Source of the DNA: Clostridia bacterium
Lineage (GTDB): Bacteria; Bacillota; Clostridia; Oscillospirales; CAG-272
Direction of reading: 5' to 3'
DNA: 32,286 nucleotides
Assembly (NCBI GenBank): GCA_017452545.1
Contig: JAFTME010000030.1
Location: 1 to 32,286, forward strand
The notes beneath the pieces are model-generated. The model was not told where the DNA came from. It saw nothing but the letters and a program-made list of their open reading frames with translations, and did not search any database. This document shows, piece after piece, positions 17,097-24,819 of this stretch (position 1 is its first letter; each line of letters opens with the position of its first letter). The position numbers were made by a program, and so were the translations under genes.

Positions 17097-18113
17097 TCAA
17101 CCTCCGTAGGACAGCGCGAGCATCCAAAGCATGATCATTTCCACGACGGTAATGGCGACGAACGCCGTCATCAGCGGAGAGAAAAAGCCGCGAATGCGAT
17201 AGTGGGGAGAGACACAGCTTTCGTTTTCCTGCCCCTCGGAGCTGCTCTCACCCGCTTGCTTCGTCCGCTCACGGCGTCGGATCAGCACGATCAACGCGAC
17301 CATACCGCCGCCGATCAGCACAAGCTCGAGCAGAGCGATCACGCGATTGGCGCTGACGGTATCCAGGCGATCCCAGAGGATACTGTTGATGACGGAGGAG
17401 AGGTTATTGAGAAAATGCATCAGCGTCGATGCCCAGATGGAGCGCGTTTCGACATAGATGATGCCGAGCACCACGCCTGCCATGGTTGCGTACAGCATCT
17501 GACCGAGGTTTTGGTGCATCAGTCCAAAGAGCAGCGCACTGCTGAGAATGGCGGACGTTTTTCCGTAGGGCAGAAGATTTCCGAGCACGAGACCGCGGAA
17601 CAGCAGCTCCTCGCAAAAGGCGGGAACGATGGCAGTACCGATAAACATCAAGATGCCCTGGTAGTCGGTCAGCGTGGAGGTATCCCAAAGCACCTCGGAG
17701 GAAAATTCGGAATACAGCAGCAGATCGGAGATCCAGGAATTGATGATCGCCGTACAGTGGATGACGGCGATCCCCGCGAGCAGCAGTAACGGCGTGTGGC
17801 GCGGAAGCACGGGGGTGAGCTTGATTGGAACGCGGTCTTCCTTTTTGGCAAGAAAACGGAACAGCACGACGGGGGTGGCAAACGAAACGAAATACCGCAG
17901 GCTGCCGAGCAGATCCTCAACGGTGTACGCCACCTCGTGCGGCAGAACATTGTTTGCCCAAAGGACAATGGGGGAGGTCAGAACCGACAGCGTGGAAAAC
18001 AGCGCGAGAAAAATGAGCAGCGCTGCGCCAAGGCGGTTGGTCATGCGACAGTATGCCGCATCCTTTGCCGTCGGCTGCGGTCTCGCAATGACATCGCGTA
18101 TGCTTCTTTTCAA
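17097..18113 (-). CDS. CPBP family intramembrane metalloprotease (first copy)
   Basis: Multispan membrane protein of 338 aa in the CAAX protease/bacteriocin-processing (Abi) family. The catalytic motif EExxxR is at Glu168-Glu169 and Arg173 (PAFCEELLFRGLVLG), with His200 in FGLMHQN and His233 in HFLNNLSS. I choose the TTG start at 18113 because GGAGGGG stands 7 nt ahead and because the perfect promoter at 18150-18178 lies downstream of any longer ATG start (18302). The upstream extension would translate repeat DNA. The substrate of this family is generally unknown; roles in peptide processing or self-immunity are documented for some members. It heads an operon with tadA. Confidence 0.88.
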   Translation of the reverse strand: MKRSIRDVIARPQPTAKDAAYCRMTNRLGAALLIFLALFSTLSVLTSPIVLWANNVLPHEVAYTVEDLLGSLRYFVSFATPVVLFRFLAKKEDRVPIKLTPVLPRHTPLLLLAGIAVIHCTAIINSWISDLLLYSEFSSEVLWDTSTLTDYQGILMFIGTAIVPAFCEELLFRGLVLGNLLPYGKTSAILSSALLFGLMHQNLGQMLYATMAGVVLGIIYVETRSIWASTLMHFLNNLSSVINSILWDRLDTVSANRVIALLELVLIGGGMVALIVLIRRRERTKQAGESSSEGQENESCVSPHYRIRGFFSPLMTAFVAITVVEMIMLWMLALSYGG

Positions 18114-18149
18114 GGTCGCTCCCCTCCTCTCCCGTAATACATTATAAAT

Positions 18150-18178
18150 ATTATAAACGACTTCGATCCGTATGTCAA
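18150..18178 (-). promoter_or_regulatory. Consensus sigma-A promoter of the CPBP-tadA operon
   Basis: Minus strand TTGACA (18173-18178), 17-nt spacer, TATAAT (18150-18155), a perfect match. Transcription would start near 18143, giving a leader of about 30 nt and settling the CPBP start at 18113. Confidence 0.85.
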
Positions 18179-18232
18179 GAGCGCTTTCGTATCTTTTATA
18201 TCGGGGCGCTGCCCGATGGAGAATTAAATTGA

Positions 18233-18773
18233 GGCGGGGGGAACTTTTTTGAAAAAAAGTTTCCCCCGCACCCCCTTTAAAAAACTTTGAAAAGAAAATC
18301 ATTTTCTTCTTTTCAAAAGTTCTTTGGGATCCAAGCCCTTTCTTTCAAGAAAGGGCTTGGCGGGGCTTGGGGCAGCGCCCCATTGAGCGAAAGATAAAAA
18401 GGCGGGGGAAACTTTTTTGAAAAAAAGTTCCCCCCGCACCCCCTTCAAAAAACATTCAAACGAAAATCATTTTCTTCTTTTCAAAAGTTCTTTGGGATCC
18501 AAGCCCTTTCTTTCAAGAAAGGGCTTGGCGGGGCTTGGAGCAGCGCCCCATTGAGCGAAAGATAAAAAGGCGGGGGGAACTTTTTTTAAAAAAGTTCCCT
18601 CCGCACCCCCTTCAAAAATCTTTGAAAAGAAAATCATTTTCTTCTTTCCAAAAGTTCTTTGGGATCCAAGCCCTTTCTTTCAAGAAAGGGCTTGGCGGGG
18701 CTTGGGGCAGCGCCCCATTGAGCGAAAGATAAAAAGGCGGGGGGGAACTTTTTTTCAAAAAAGTTCCCCCCGC
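18233..18773. repeat. Tandem array of a 168-bp palindromic unit, 3.2 copies
   Basis: Copies start at 18233, 18401, 18569 and (partial) 18736, spacings 168, 168 and 167 bp, with only scattered differences. Each unit opens with a long palindrome (GCGGGGGGAACTTTTTT and its complement), then ACCCCCTTCAAAAA, an AT-rich part, a second hairpin AAGCCCTTTC-TTTCAA-GAAAGGGCTT, a GGCAGCGCCCC stretch and GCGAAAGATAAAAA. No coding sense is convincing. It separates the DUF2500/glnN operon from the CPBP promoter. The palindrome also occurs at 31230 and 32087, so it belongs to a dispersed family. Confidence 0.9.
18731..18773 (-). terminator. Intrinsic terminator of the glnN-DUF2500 operon, within the repeat array
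   Basis: On the minus strand the GC-capped palindrome (18736-18773) is followed by TTTTT (18731-18735), 17 nt after the DUF2500 stop. The copies at 18569 and 18401 are also followed by TTTTT, making backup terminators. Confidence 0.75.
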
Positions 18774-18789
18774 TACTAATTATTAATCA

Positions 18790-19155
18790 TTAAATTCGTT
18801 CAAAGCTGATATAGCGTGTACCTTGGAGGGTGAGCTTACCGGTATCGCCTTCGACGAGCATACCGTATTCGGTACCCTGCACGCGCAGCTCCTGGCGGTC
18901 GCCGCTCTCGAACTGGAAGGTGACGTAATAGCTATAGGAGGTAGAGCGATGATAGACGCCGTTACTTCCGTGTCTATGATGCCCCGACACGCTCATGCGC
19001 TTGGTCACCACGGTGGCATCGACGATCAGGCGCGGGGAGTGGTTATTTTTATCCCACTGGACAAGGCTTTTGATCAGCGAAACGATGACAACGGCGAACA
19101 CCAATCCAAAGATGAAGAAAAAGAAGATCGGGAAGATAGATGCAACAACACCCAT
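18790..19155 (-). CDS. DUF2500 membrane-anchored protein
   Basis: Small protein of 121 aa with one N-terminal membrane span (VASIFPIFFFFIFGLVFAVVIVSLI) and a soluble beta-rich domain. The sequence fits DUF2500: WDKNNHSPRLIVDATVVTKR, YYVTFQFESGDRQELRV, EYGMLVEGDTGKLTLQGTRY. The function of the family is unknown. AAGGAGGAG lies 8 nt before ATG. It begins 25 nt after the glutamine synthetase stop and has no promoter of its own that I can see, so it is the second gene of that operon. It ends in TAA, with the terminator palindrome starting 17 nt further. Confidence 0.92.
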   Translation of the reverse strand: MGVVASIFPIFFFFIFGLVFAVVIVSLIKSLVQWDKNNHSPRLIVDATVVTKRMSVSGHHRHGSNGVYHRSTSYSYYVTFQFESGDRQELRVQGTEYGMLVEGDTGKLTLQGTRYISFERI

Positions 19156-19180
19156 AAGAAAGCTCCTCCTTACTGTTTAT

Positions 19181-21283
19181 TTATCGGATACCGAACAGCA
19201 GCTCACCGTAAGCGGGGACGGGCCATGCGTCCTCGGCGGTCAGCGTTTCCATTTCGTCGACGATGGTGCGCAGGTCCTCCATGGCGGGAATGACGTCATC
19301 GCGGTAGGAATATGCCTGCGCCTCGAAGGTATCCAGGTGCTTGAGGTCATCCGCCAGCTTATCCAGCGTTTGCACCTTGATATACGCCTGCGAATTGAGA
19401 GCGGACAGGCGTTCGATCAGATCGACCTCAACGGACAGATCGACCGTTTTGAGTACGGCGCGCTTGGCAGCTGCCGTTTGTGCCAGTTGCTGCGTATAGC
19501 GGGAGACGGCGGGAATGATCTGCTTGCGCACCATTTCCACCATAGTCAGAACCTCGATGTTGACGACCTTACAGTAGTTTTCCATCATGATCTCAAAGCG
19601 GGAGCGCATTTCCGTTTCGCTGAACACGCGGTTTTCGGTGAACAGGCGGATATTTTTTTCGGAAAGCAGGTGCGGCAGCGCGTCGGGCGTGGTGCGCAGA
19701 TTGAGCAAACCGCGCTTTTGCGTTGCCTCGCGGATCCATGCATCGTCGTAGCCGTTTCCGTTGAAAATGATGTGCTTATGGTTGCGGATGGTCGTGCGGA
19801 TCAGCTCGTGCAGCGTTTGCTCGAAATTATCCGAGCTCTCCAGTGCGTCGGCATACTCGCGCAGCACCTGTGCCACGGCGGTATTGAGCACGACGTTGGC
19901 ATCCGAGATGGAAGCGGAGGAGCCCAGCATACGGAACTCGAATTTATTACCGGTAAAGGCGAAGGGGGAGGTGCGGTTGCGGTCGGTGGTATCCTTGGGG
20001 AACTTGGGAAGGATATGTACACCGATGCGGAGCAGCTCCTTTTCCTTGGAATCGTAGGCGGCATCGTTTTCCACGGCCTCCAGAATGGCGGTCAACTCGT
20101 CGCCAAGGAACATGGAAACGACGGCGGGAGGTGCCTCGTGTGCGCCGAGGCGGTGGTCGTTACCGGCGGAGGCAACCGAAATACGCAGCAGATCCTGATA
20201 CTCATCCACGGCGCGCAGCACGGCGGTCAAGAACAGGAGGAACTGTGCGTTTTCTGCGGGCGTTTCGCCCGGCTCCAGCAAATTGATGCCGGTATCGGTC
20301 GATAGTGACCAGTTATTATGCTTGCCCGAGCCATTGACGCCCTTGAAGGGCTTTTCGTGCAGCAGGCAGACCATATCGTGGCGCTTTGCCACCTTCTGCA
20401 TGATCTCCATGGTCAGCTGGTTGTGGTCGGTGGCAAGGTTGGTGGTCGAGAAGATGGGTGCCAGCTCGTGCTGGGCGGGGGCTGCCTCGTTATGCTCGGT
20501 CTTGGCGAGAATGCCAAGCTTCCAGAGCTCAACGTCCAGCTCCTTCATAAATGCGGCGACACGGGGCTTGATCGAGCCGAAGTAATGATCGTCCAACTCC
20601 TGTCCCTTGGGAGGCTTGGCACCGAAGAGGTTTCTGCCGGTATAGATCAAGTCGCGGCGGCGGTCGTACAGCGCTTTATCCACAAGGAAATATTCCTGCT
20701 CTGCGCCCACCGTGGTACGGACGGCGCCGACGTCGGTCTTGCCAAAGGCGCGCAGCACGCGCAGCGCCTGCTTATTGATGCACTCCATGGAGCGCAAAAG
20801 GGGTGTTTTTTTATCCAATGCCTCGCCGCCAAACGAGCAAAAGGCAGTGGGAATGCACAGCGTGCCTTCCTTGATAAAGGCATACGAGGTGGGGTCCCAC
20901 GCGGTATAGCCACGCGCCTCAAACGTTGCGCGAAGGCCGCCCGAGGGGAACGAGGAGGCATCGGGCTCGCCCTGCACCAGCTCCTTGCCCGAGAACTCCA
21001 TGATCACACGGCCATCCTCCAGGGGGCTGATAAAGCTGTCGTGCTTTTCTGCGGTGATTCCCGTCAGCGGCTGGAACCAGTGGGTAAAATGCGTCGCACC
21101 CTTTTCAATCGCCCAGTCCTTCATGGCGTTGGCAACGACGTTGGCGACTGCCAGATCAAGATGCTTGCCGTTTTTCATGGTTCGCTGCAGCAGGCGGTAG
21201 GTCTCCTTGGGCAGCTTTTCCTTCATGGTAGCATCATCGAACACCATACATCCGAACAGCTCCGTTACTCTCATATCACTCAT
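19181..21283 (-). CDS. glnN: Glutamine synthetase type III
   Basis: Cytoplasmic enzyme making glutamine from glutamate, ammonia and ATP. At 700 aa it has the length of the type III (GlnN) form rather than the roughly 450 of type I. Type III landmarks are FGCMVFDDATMKEKLP at the start, THWFQPLTGITAEKHDSF, VGAEQEYFLVD, NEAAPAQHELAPIF, KGVNGSGKHNNWSLSTD and ISVASAGNDHRLGAHEAPP. The start MSDMRV (21283) is chosen over the in-frame ATG 27 nt upstream because AAGGAGAGA is well spaced for it. It has a perfect promoter at 21347-21375 and a hairpin in its short leader. It leads an operon with the DUF2500 gene. The symbol follows usual naming for this type. Confidence 0.96.
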   Translation of the reverse strand: MSDMRVTELFGCMVFDDATMKEKLPKETYRLLQRTMKNGKHLDLAVANVVANAMKDWAIEKGATHFTHWFQPLTGITAEKHDSFISPLEDGRVIMEFSGKELVQGEPDASSFPSGGLRATFEARGYTAWDPTSYAFIKEGTLCIPTAFCSFGGEALDKKTPLLRSMECINKQALRVLRAFGKTDVGAVRTTVGAEQEYFLVDKALYDRRRDLIYTGRNLFGAKPPKGQELDDHYFGSIKPRVAAFMKELDVELWKLGILAKTEHNEAAPAQHELAPIFSTTNLATDHNQLTMEIMQKVAKRHDMVCLLHEKPFKGVNGSGKHNNWSLSTDTGINLLEPGETPAENAQFLLFLTAVLRAVDEYQDLLRISVASAGNDHRLGAHEAPPAVVSMFLGDELTAILEAVENDAAYDSKEKELLRIGVHILPKFPKDTTDRNRTSPFAFTGNKFEFRMLGSSASISDANVVLNTAVAQVLREYADALESSDNFEQTLHELIRTTIRNHKHIIFNGNGYDDAWIREATQKRGLLNLRTTPDALPHLLSEKNIRLFTENRVFSETEMRSRFEIMMENYCKVVNIEVLTMVEMVRKQIIPAVSRYTQQLAQTAAAKRAVLKTVDLSVEVDLIERLSALNSQAYIKVQTLDKLADDLKHLDTFEAQAYSYRDDVIPAMEDLRTIVDEMETLTAEDAWPVPAYGELLFGIR

Positions 21284-21310
21284 AGGTGCGCTCTCTCCTT
21301 GATATTGCAA

Positions 21311-21328
21311 GCTGCCGCGTGCGGCAGC
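21311..21328 (-). promoter_or_regulatory. GC-rich hairpin in the glnN leader
   Basis: GCTGCCGC and GCGGCAGC (21311-21318, 21321-21328) form a perfect palindrome about 12-30 nt after the expected transcription start and before the ribosome site. It may stabilise the transcript or bind a regulator. Confidence 0.45.
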
Positions 21329-21346
21329 AAAACTTCTTTACAGGAA

Positions 21347-21375
21347 ATTATACCCCCTGCGGCTATATTTGTCAA
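21347..21375 (-). promoter_or_regulatory. Consensus sigma-A promoter of the glnN operon
   Basis: Minus strand TTGACA (21370-21375), 17-nt spacer, TATAAT (21347-21352): a perfect match, about 57 nt upstream of the ATG. Confidence 0.85.
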
Positions 21376-21428
21376 GGGGGGCAGCGAAATTTGTCGCAAT
21401 TATGTCTGCTCTTCTCCTTCGATGACGA

Positions 21429-21457
21429 TTGACAAAGCGGCTGCGGTGTGGTACAAT
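21429..21457 (+). promoter_or_regulatory. Promoter of the DJ-1/CPBP operon
   Basis: TTGACA (21429-21434), 17-nt spacer, TACAAT (21452-21457); divergent from the glnN promoter with 53 nt between the -35 boxes. The TTG of the -35 box is not a start codon. Confidence 0.8.
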
Positions 21458-21494
21458 TAAGCATCAACGTTACACGGTACGGAGGGTATTATCT

Positions 21495-22064
21495 ATGGTC
21501 GTATTGTTTCTTGCCAACGGATTTGAGGAGGTCGAGGCGCTGATGCCGCTGGATCTTTTGCGCCGCGCAGGTGTCGAGGTGACGACGGTTGCCATCGGCG
21601 GCAGCGGTGCGGATGAGCGCTGCATCACGGGCGCACACGGTATTTCCGTGCTGGCTGATATCTCAGCGGCCGATTTTGCTCTGCCCAACAACGTAGAAAT
21701 GGTCATTCTGCCCGGCGGCATGCCCGGTGCGAGCAATCTGGATGCATCACCGCTGGTGGACAGCGTTTTACGTGCTGCGCATAACCGCGGCGCCTATCTT
21801 GCCGCCATTTGTGCTGCGCCGCTCATTCTCGGTCGCAGAGGCTATCTTGACGGCAAGCGCGCCACCTGCTATCCCGGCTTTGAGCAAGAGCTGATCGGTG
21901 CAACGGTGGTCAAGGGAGGCTGCGTGGTTGACGGCAAGGTGATAACGGCTGCCGGCATGGGGGTTGCGTACGCGTTTGGCATGGCACTGGTCGAGGTGCT
22001 TTGCGGCGGCGCGTGTGCTGACCGTATCCACGCTGCCGTAATGGCACCGGGGGCACGCGCATGA
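21495..22064 (+). CDS. DJ-1/PfpI family protein
   Basis: Small cytoplasmic protein of 189 aa of the DJ-1/ThiJ/PfpI superfamily (YajL-like branch), members of which act as glyoxalases, chaperones or redox-sensing proteins. It opens with MVVLFLANGFEEVEA, where Glu14 matches the conserved glutamate, and has the reactive cysteine Cys106 in the nucleophile elbow AAICAAPLILG. GGMPGASNL and CYPGFE are also family features. GGAGGG lies 8 nt before the ATG; the promoter at 21429-21457 rules out earlier starts. Its stop overlaps the start of the next gene (ATGA at 22061-22064), so the two are translationally coupled. The specific activity cannot be told from sequence. Confidence 0.93.
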   Translation: MVVLFLANGFEEVEALMPLDLLRRAGVEVTTVAIGGSGADERCITGAHGISVLADISAADFALPNNVEMVILPGGMPGASNLDASPLVDSVLRAAHNRGAYLAAICAAPLILGRRGYLDGKRATCYPGFEQELIGATVVKGGCVVDGKVITAAGMGVAYAFGMALVEVLCGGACADRIHAAVMAPGARA

Positions 22065-23035
22065 GCGCACAGGGCTCCGGCAAGGGCAGTTTTTTGACGT
22101 CGGTTCGTCGGCTGCTGCGCAGCCCTCGCTTTCGCGCTGAAAATGCGCTTACAACGCTGGTGCTTGCGACCTATCTTCTGCTGCTGATCTCCCGGCTGCT
22201 GGATGCGACGGTCATCTCGCGCGAGGACGAATATCTGAGCATCATTTTGCTGCAGATGCTCATTTTTCTCGTGCCTGCCGTCGTTTTCTGCAAGCTGCGC
22301 GGCAACGATTTCACGCACCGTTTGCAGCTGCGGATGTTCCGTCCCTCGCACATTCTTTTGCTGATCACGGCGCTGCTTGTCATGATCTCGGGCTGTCTTC
22401 TGATCGGCATTTACACGGGAGGACTTGAGAGCAGCCGCGACGGCTTTGTACTCTACGACACCTTCTCCGCCGACACCACGCGCGGTGCGGGAGCTGTACT
22501 TTACCGCCTGCTTGCCTTTGCCGCTCTGCCTGCGCTATGTGAAGAGCTGGTGTTCCGCGGCATCGTGTGCGCTTCGCTGGAGGAGCGCGGCACGGTATGC
22601 ATGGTAGCATTTTCCTCGCTGTATTTCGGTATGCTGCATTTTCATCCCGCGCAGTTGCCGGTATATATGTTTGCGGGCATCGTGCTCTGCCTTGTTTTGT
22701 TTATCACGCGATCGCTGGTCGCCTCTATGGTGGTACATTTTCTGTACAACGTATTCGGTCTGTTCGGGCAGACGGCGCTATCGCGCTTTCACGCCTACAC
22801 GGGCAACGACGAAATGTTTGCCTTTCTTGCGACGCTCGTGCTGCTGATCAGTGCTGCCGTGTTCTGCGGTGAGGCAAGTCGCATTTATCATCGCTATGCC
22901 CGTGCGACGCTCCCCCCGCCCGACCGCCCCGCCGTTCCGCTGCGCGAGCTGCCTGCGGCGCTTTTGCGCACGCTGTTTCCTTTGGTGGGTATTATTTGTG
23001 TTTTCGTTTATATCATTGCCGCGATTTTTGCCTGA
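22061..23035 (+). CDS. CPBP family intramembrane metalloprotease (second copy)
   Basis: Polytopic membrane protein of 324 aa. The protease motifs are Glu161-Glu162 with Arg166 (ALCEELVFRGIVC), His193 in FGMLHFHP and His226 in VVHFLYNVFG. Several long hydrophobic segments come before and after them (for example NALTTLVLATYLLLLISRLL and the C-terminal span near 305-324). It overlaps the DJ-1 gene by the ATGA tetranucleotide, so it relies on coupled translation; I see no separate strong ribosome site. It ends in TGA just before a bidirectional terminator. It is only distantly like the CPBP protein at 17097-18113, so it is not a recent duplicate. The substrate is unknown. Confidence 0.9.
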   Translation: MSAQGSGKGSFLTSVRRLLRSPRFRAENALTTLVLATYLLLLISRLLDATVISREDEYLSIILLQMLIFLVPAVVFCKLRGNDFTHRLQLRMFRPSHILLLITALLVMISGCLLIGIYTGGLESSRDGFVLYDTFSADTTRGAGAVLYRLLAFAALPALCEELVFRGIVCASLEERGTVCMVAFSSLYFGMLHFHPAQLPVYMFAGIVLCLVLFITRSLVASMVVHFLYNVFGLFGQTALSRFHAYTGNDEMFAFLATLVLLISAAVFCGEASRIYHRYARATLPPPDRPAVPLRELPAALLRTLFPLVGIICVFVYIIAAIFA

Positions 23036-23053
23036 CGGGCAAAGGGCAAGTAG

Positions 23054-23093
23054 AAAAACGGGGAGAGAACCCAACGGTTCTCTCCCCGTTTTT
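23054..23093. terminator. Bidirectional terminator between CPBP and spoIIR
   Basis: Arms 23054-23071 and 23076-23093 pair perfectly over 18 bp (4-nt loop), flanked by five A and five T residues, so it works on both strands. It overlaps the first base of the spoIIR stop codon. Confidence 0.88.
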
Positions 23094-23725
23094 CAGGACG
23101 CGAACAGTTCCTCAAACACCTCAAGCAGCCGAAAGCGCAGGCGGTATTTTTTATTTTGCGTTTCGGTGATGATGCTGTACTGATCCTTGCTGAGTCCGAC
23201 CGAGATGAGTGCCTCCTCGGCGCTCTCCTTGGGCACCGAGGCTGCCGACATACACATGGGCGGAAAGAGGACGCACCAGAAGTTTTGCCCCTCGGACTTG
23301 CCGATCATAACGCGCAACGAAAGGTAGTTCCCTGCGGGAAAGCAAAAGCCGTCATAGCTGCGGGTGGGATAGGACTCCTCACCGAGTGTAACGATAACGT
23401 TGTCCTCGCAGCCGCTTGCGCGGAGCGTTTGCTCTGCGATCTGCTCCAGCGACGGCAACAGCGCTTGCAGACGTGCCTTTGCCTGCTCGCGGGTGGTGCA
23501 GTCCGACAGCTGCGCCGACGCTTGCGAAAGCACGGCGTCGCGCACCTGCATTTTGAGGGCTTGATCCTCGGCGCTGTCTGAATTGGCAAGCACGTGCAAG
23601 CGAATAACGGCATCATAGACGGCGCCCTCACCGTGAACAGGCAAATAGGCTGCGCCGAGGCAAAGCAGGAGAGTAAGGCAGCAGAGTGCTGCGATCAGAC
23701 GTGAATATGTTTGCTTGGCTATCAT
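23093..23725 (-). CDS. spoIIR: Stage II sporulation protein R
   Basis: Secreted forespore signal protein of 210 aa that, in Bacillus, triggers SpoIIGA-dependent activation of pro-sigma-E in the mother cell. An N-terminal hydrophobic segment (LIAALCCLTLLLCLGAAYLP) is the export signal. Family motifs are VIRLHVLANSDSAEDQALKMQVRDAVL, YPTRSYDGFCFPAGNYLSLRVMIGK and NFWCVLFPPMCM. Its presence marks an endospore-forming lineage. AGAGAGG lies 6 nt before the ATG but is part of a terminator-like hairpin (23726-23769). A sigma-F-like promoter sits in the same hairpin. It follows nrnA on the same strand. Confidence 0.95.
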   Translation of the reverse strand: MIAKQTYSRLIAALCCLTLLLCLGAAYLPVHGEGAVYDAVIRLHVLANSDSAEDQALKMQVRDAVLSQASAQLSDCTTREQAKARLQALLPSLEQIAEQTLRASGCEDNVIVTLGEESYPTRSYDGFCFPAGNYLSLRVMIGKSEGQNFWCVLFPPMCMSAASVPKESAEEALISVGLSKDQYSIITETQNKKYRLRFRLLEVFEELFAS

Positions 23726-23769
23726 AAAAAACCTCTCTTTCCATGGGCATTATTGCCGGGAAAGAGAGG
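23726..23769 (-). terminator. Terminator hairpin directly before spoIIR
   Basis: On the minus strand CCTCTCTTTCC (23759-23769) pairs with GGAAAGAGAGG (23732-23742) over 11 bp, with a small inner GGCA/TGCC stem, and TTTTTT (23726-23731) follows. The T run touches the spoIIR ATG and the 3' arm contains its ribosome site. It ends the rbfA-nrnA transcript. Confidence 0.75.
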
Positions 23770-23777
23770 CTTTATTC
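23749..23777 (-). promoter_or_regulatory. Sigma-F-like promoter of spoIIR
   Basis: Minus strand GAATA (23773-23777), 15-nt spacer, GGCAATAAT (23749-23757). The -10 fits GGNNANAHT fully and the -35 fits GYWTA in four of five. Transcription would start near 23742, leaving a leader of about 17 nt without the 5' hairpin arm. Confidence 0.55.
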
Positions 23778-23780
23778 ATT

Positions 23781-24797
23781 TTATGCATCCTGCAGGGCAA
23801 TTTCCTCGTCAAGGGCTGCGGACAGGATAGTGAGCGCTTCCTCCATGCTTTGAGCCATGACCGTACAGCCGGCAGCCTTGGCATGGCCGCCGCCGCCAAA
23901 GCGGGCGCAAAGGGAGGACACGCAAAAGGCGCCACTCGATCGGGTGGAAACGCGGAAGCTGCCCGTATCGGCAGGCTGGCGCACGACCAGAACGATCTCC
24001 ACGCCGGCAACCGACCGCCCCACGTCAACAAGCGTTTCCAGCTGAGCATCTGCGATGCCGTGCTCTGTCTTAAGTGCGTAGGGGAACGGAATGACGGCGA
24101 CTCTGCCGCCGTGCCACAGCTGCATACGCGCAAAGCCGAGATGCTCGGCGCGAAGCTGCGCCATCGGCTTGCACTCGAACAGCAGGTGATTGACCGTCGG
24201 TGTGTCCACGCCGCAGCGGCGCAGCTCGGCAGCACAAAGAAAGGTGCGCTCGGTCACATTGGAATAGCGGAAGCCACCGGTATCGGAGGCGATGGCGGCG
24301 TACAGACAGGTATCTACCGCTTCGGGAATGCTGTCGATCACGCCGCTCTCAAGCCAAAGGCGCGAGAGTGAGAACAGCAGCTCGCCCGTCGCCGACGCGG
24401 CAGGATCTACCCATGCGGGGGCGTAGGGGGTGCCGACGGCGTGATGGTCGATCATCATATCAACACGCGTCAGCCAACGGTCGGCAAGCGAGCCGAGCTG
24501 GGCGGGGGAGGCGGTATCGACGCTGACCACGCGCTCGATCCGGAAATCGTCTGGCAGCGCACTCTCCAGCACGCTCTGCTGCACGCCGTCCGTCAAAAAG
24601 CGAAGTCTTGCGGGCACCTCGTCGGCGCACAGGCAAAATGCCTGCATCCCCATCTTTTGCAGCAGGGCGCGCAGGGCAAATGCCGAGCCAACGGCATCGC
24701 CGTCCGGGCGGGCATGAAACAGGATAACGGTATTCTTTGGCTCGGACAGCAATGCAGCCGTCTGCTGCGCTGTCAGCACGGGATGATTCTCGTTCAT
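23781..24797 (-). CDS. nrnA: DHH/DHHA1 phosphoesterase, NrnA (nanoRNase/pAp phosphatase)
   Basis: Manganese-dependent cytoplasmic enzyme of 338 aa that degrades very short RNAs and dephosphorylates pAp. Metal-binding motifs are in order: His28 and PDGD (31-34) in FHARPDGDAVGSAF, Asp94 in VSVDTASP, and the signature Asp117-His118-His119 in MMIDHHAVG. The C-terminal DHHA1 domain has the RNA-binding GGGGHAKAAG. The start MNENHPVL is 22 nt after the rbfA stop, with a modest AGCAGG site; a longer frame reaching into rbfA lacks a proper start. The rbfA-nrnA order is the one usual in Firmicutes. Its transcript ends at the hairpin at 23726-23769. Confidence 0.93.
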   Translation of the reverse strand: MNENHPVLTAQQTAALLSEPKNTVILFHARPDGDAVGSAFALRALLQKMGMQAFCLCADEVPARLRFLTDGVQQSVLESALPDDFRIERVVSVDTASPAQLGSLADRWLTRVDMMIDHHAVGTPYAPAWVDPAASATGELLFSLSRLWLESGVIDSIPEAVDTCLYAAIASDTGGFRYSNVTERTFLCAAELRRCGVDTPTVNHLLFECKPMAQLRAEHLGFARMQLWHGGRVAVIPFPYALKTEHGIADAQLETLVDVGRSVAGVEIVLVVRQPADTGSFRVSTRSSGAFCVSSLCARFGGGGHAKAAGCTVMAQSMEEALTILSAALDEEIALQDA

Positions 24798-24819
24798 GGT
24801 TCGCCTGCTGACACGGACG

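Noticed and set aside
18113-18302. Longer N-terminus of the first CPBP protease from an ATG at 18302
   Set aside because: It lies upstream of the perfect promoter at 18150-18178 and translates repeat DNA; a TTG with a fine ribosome site at 18113 fits better.
18233-18773. CRISPR array
   Set aside because: The units are adjacent 168-bp copies with no variable spacers and no cas genes are present.
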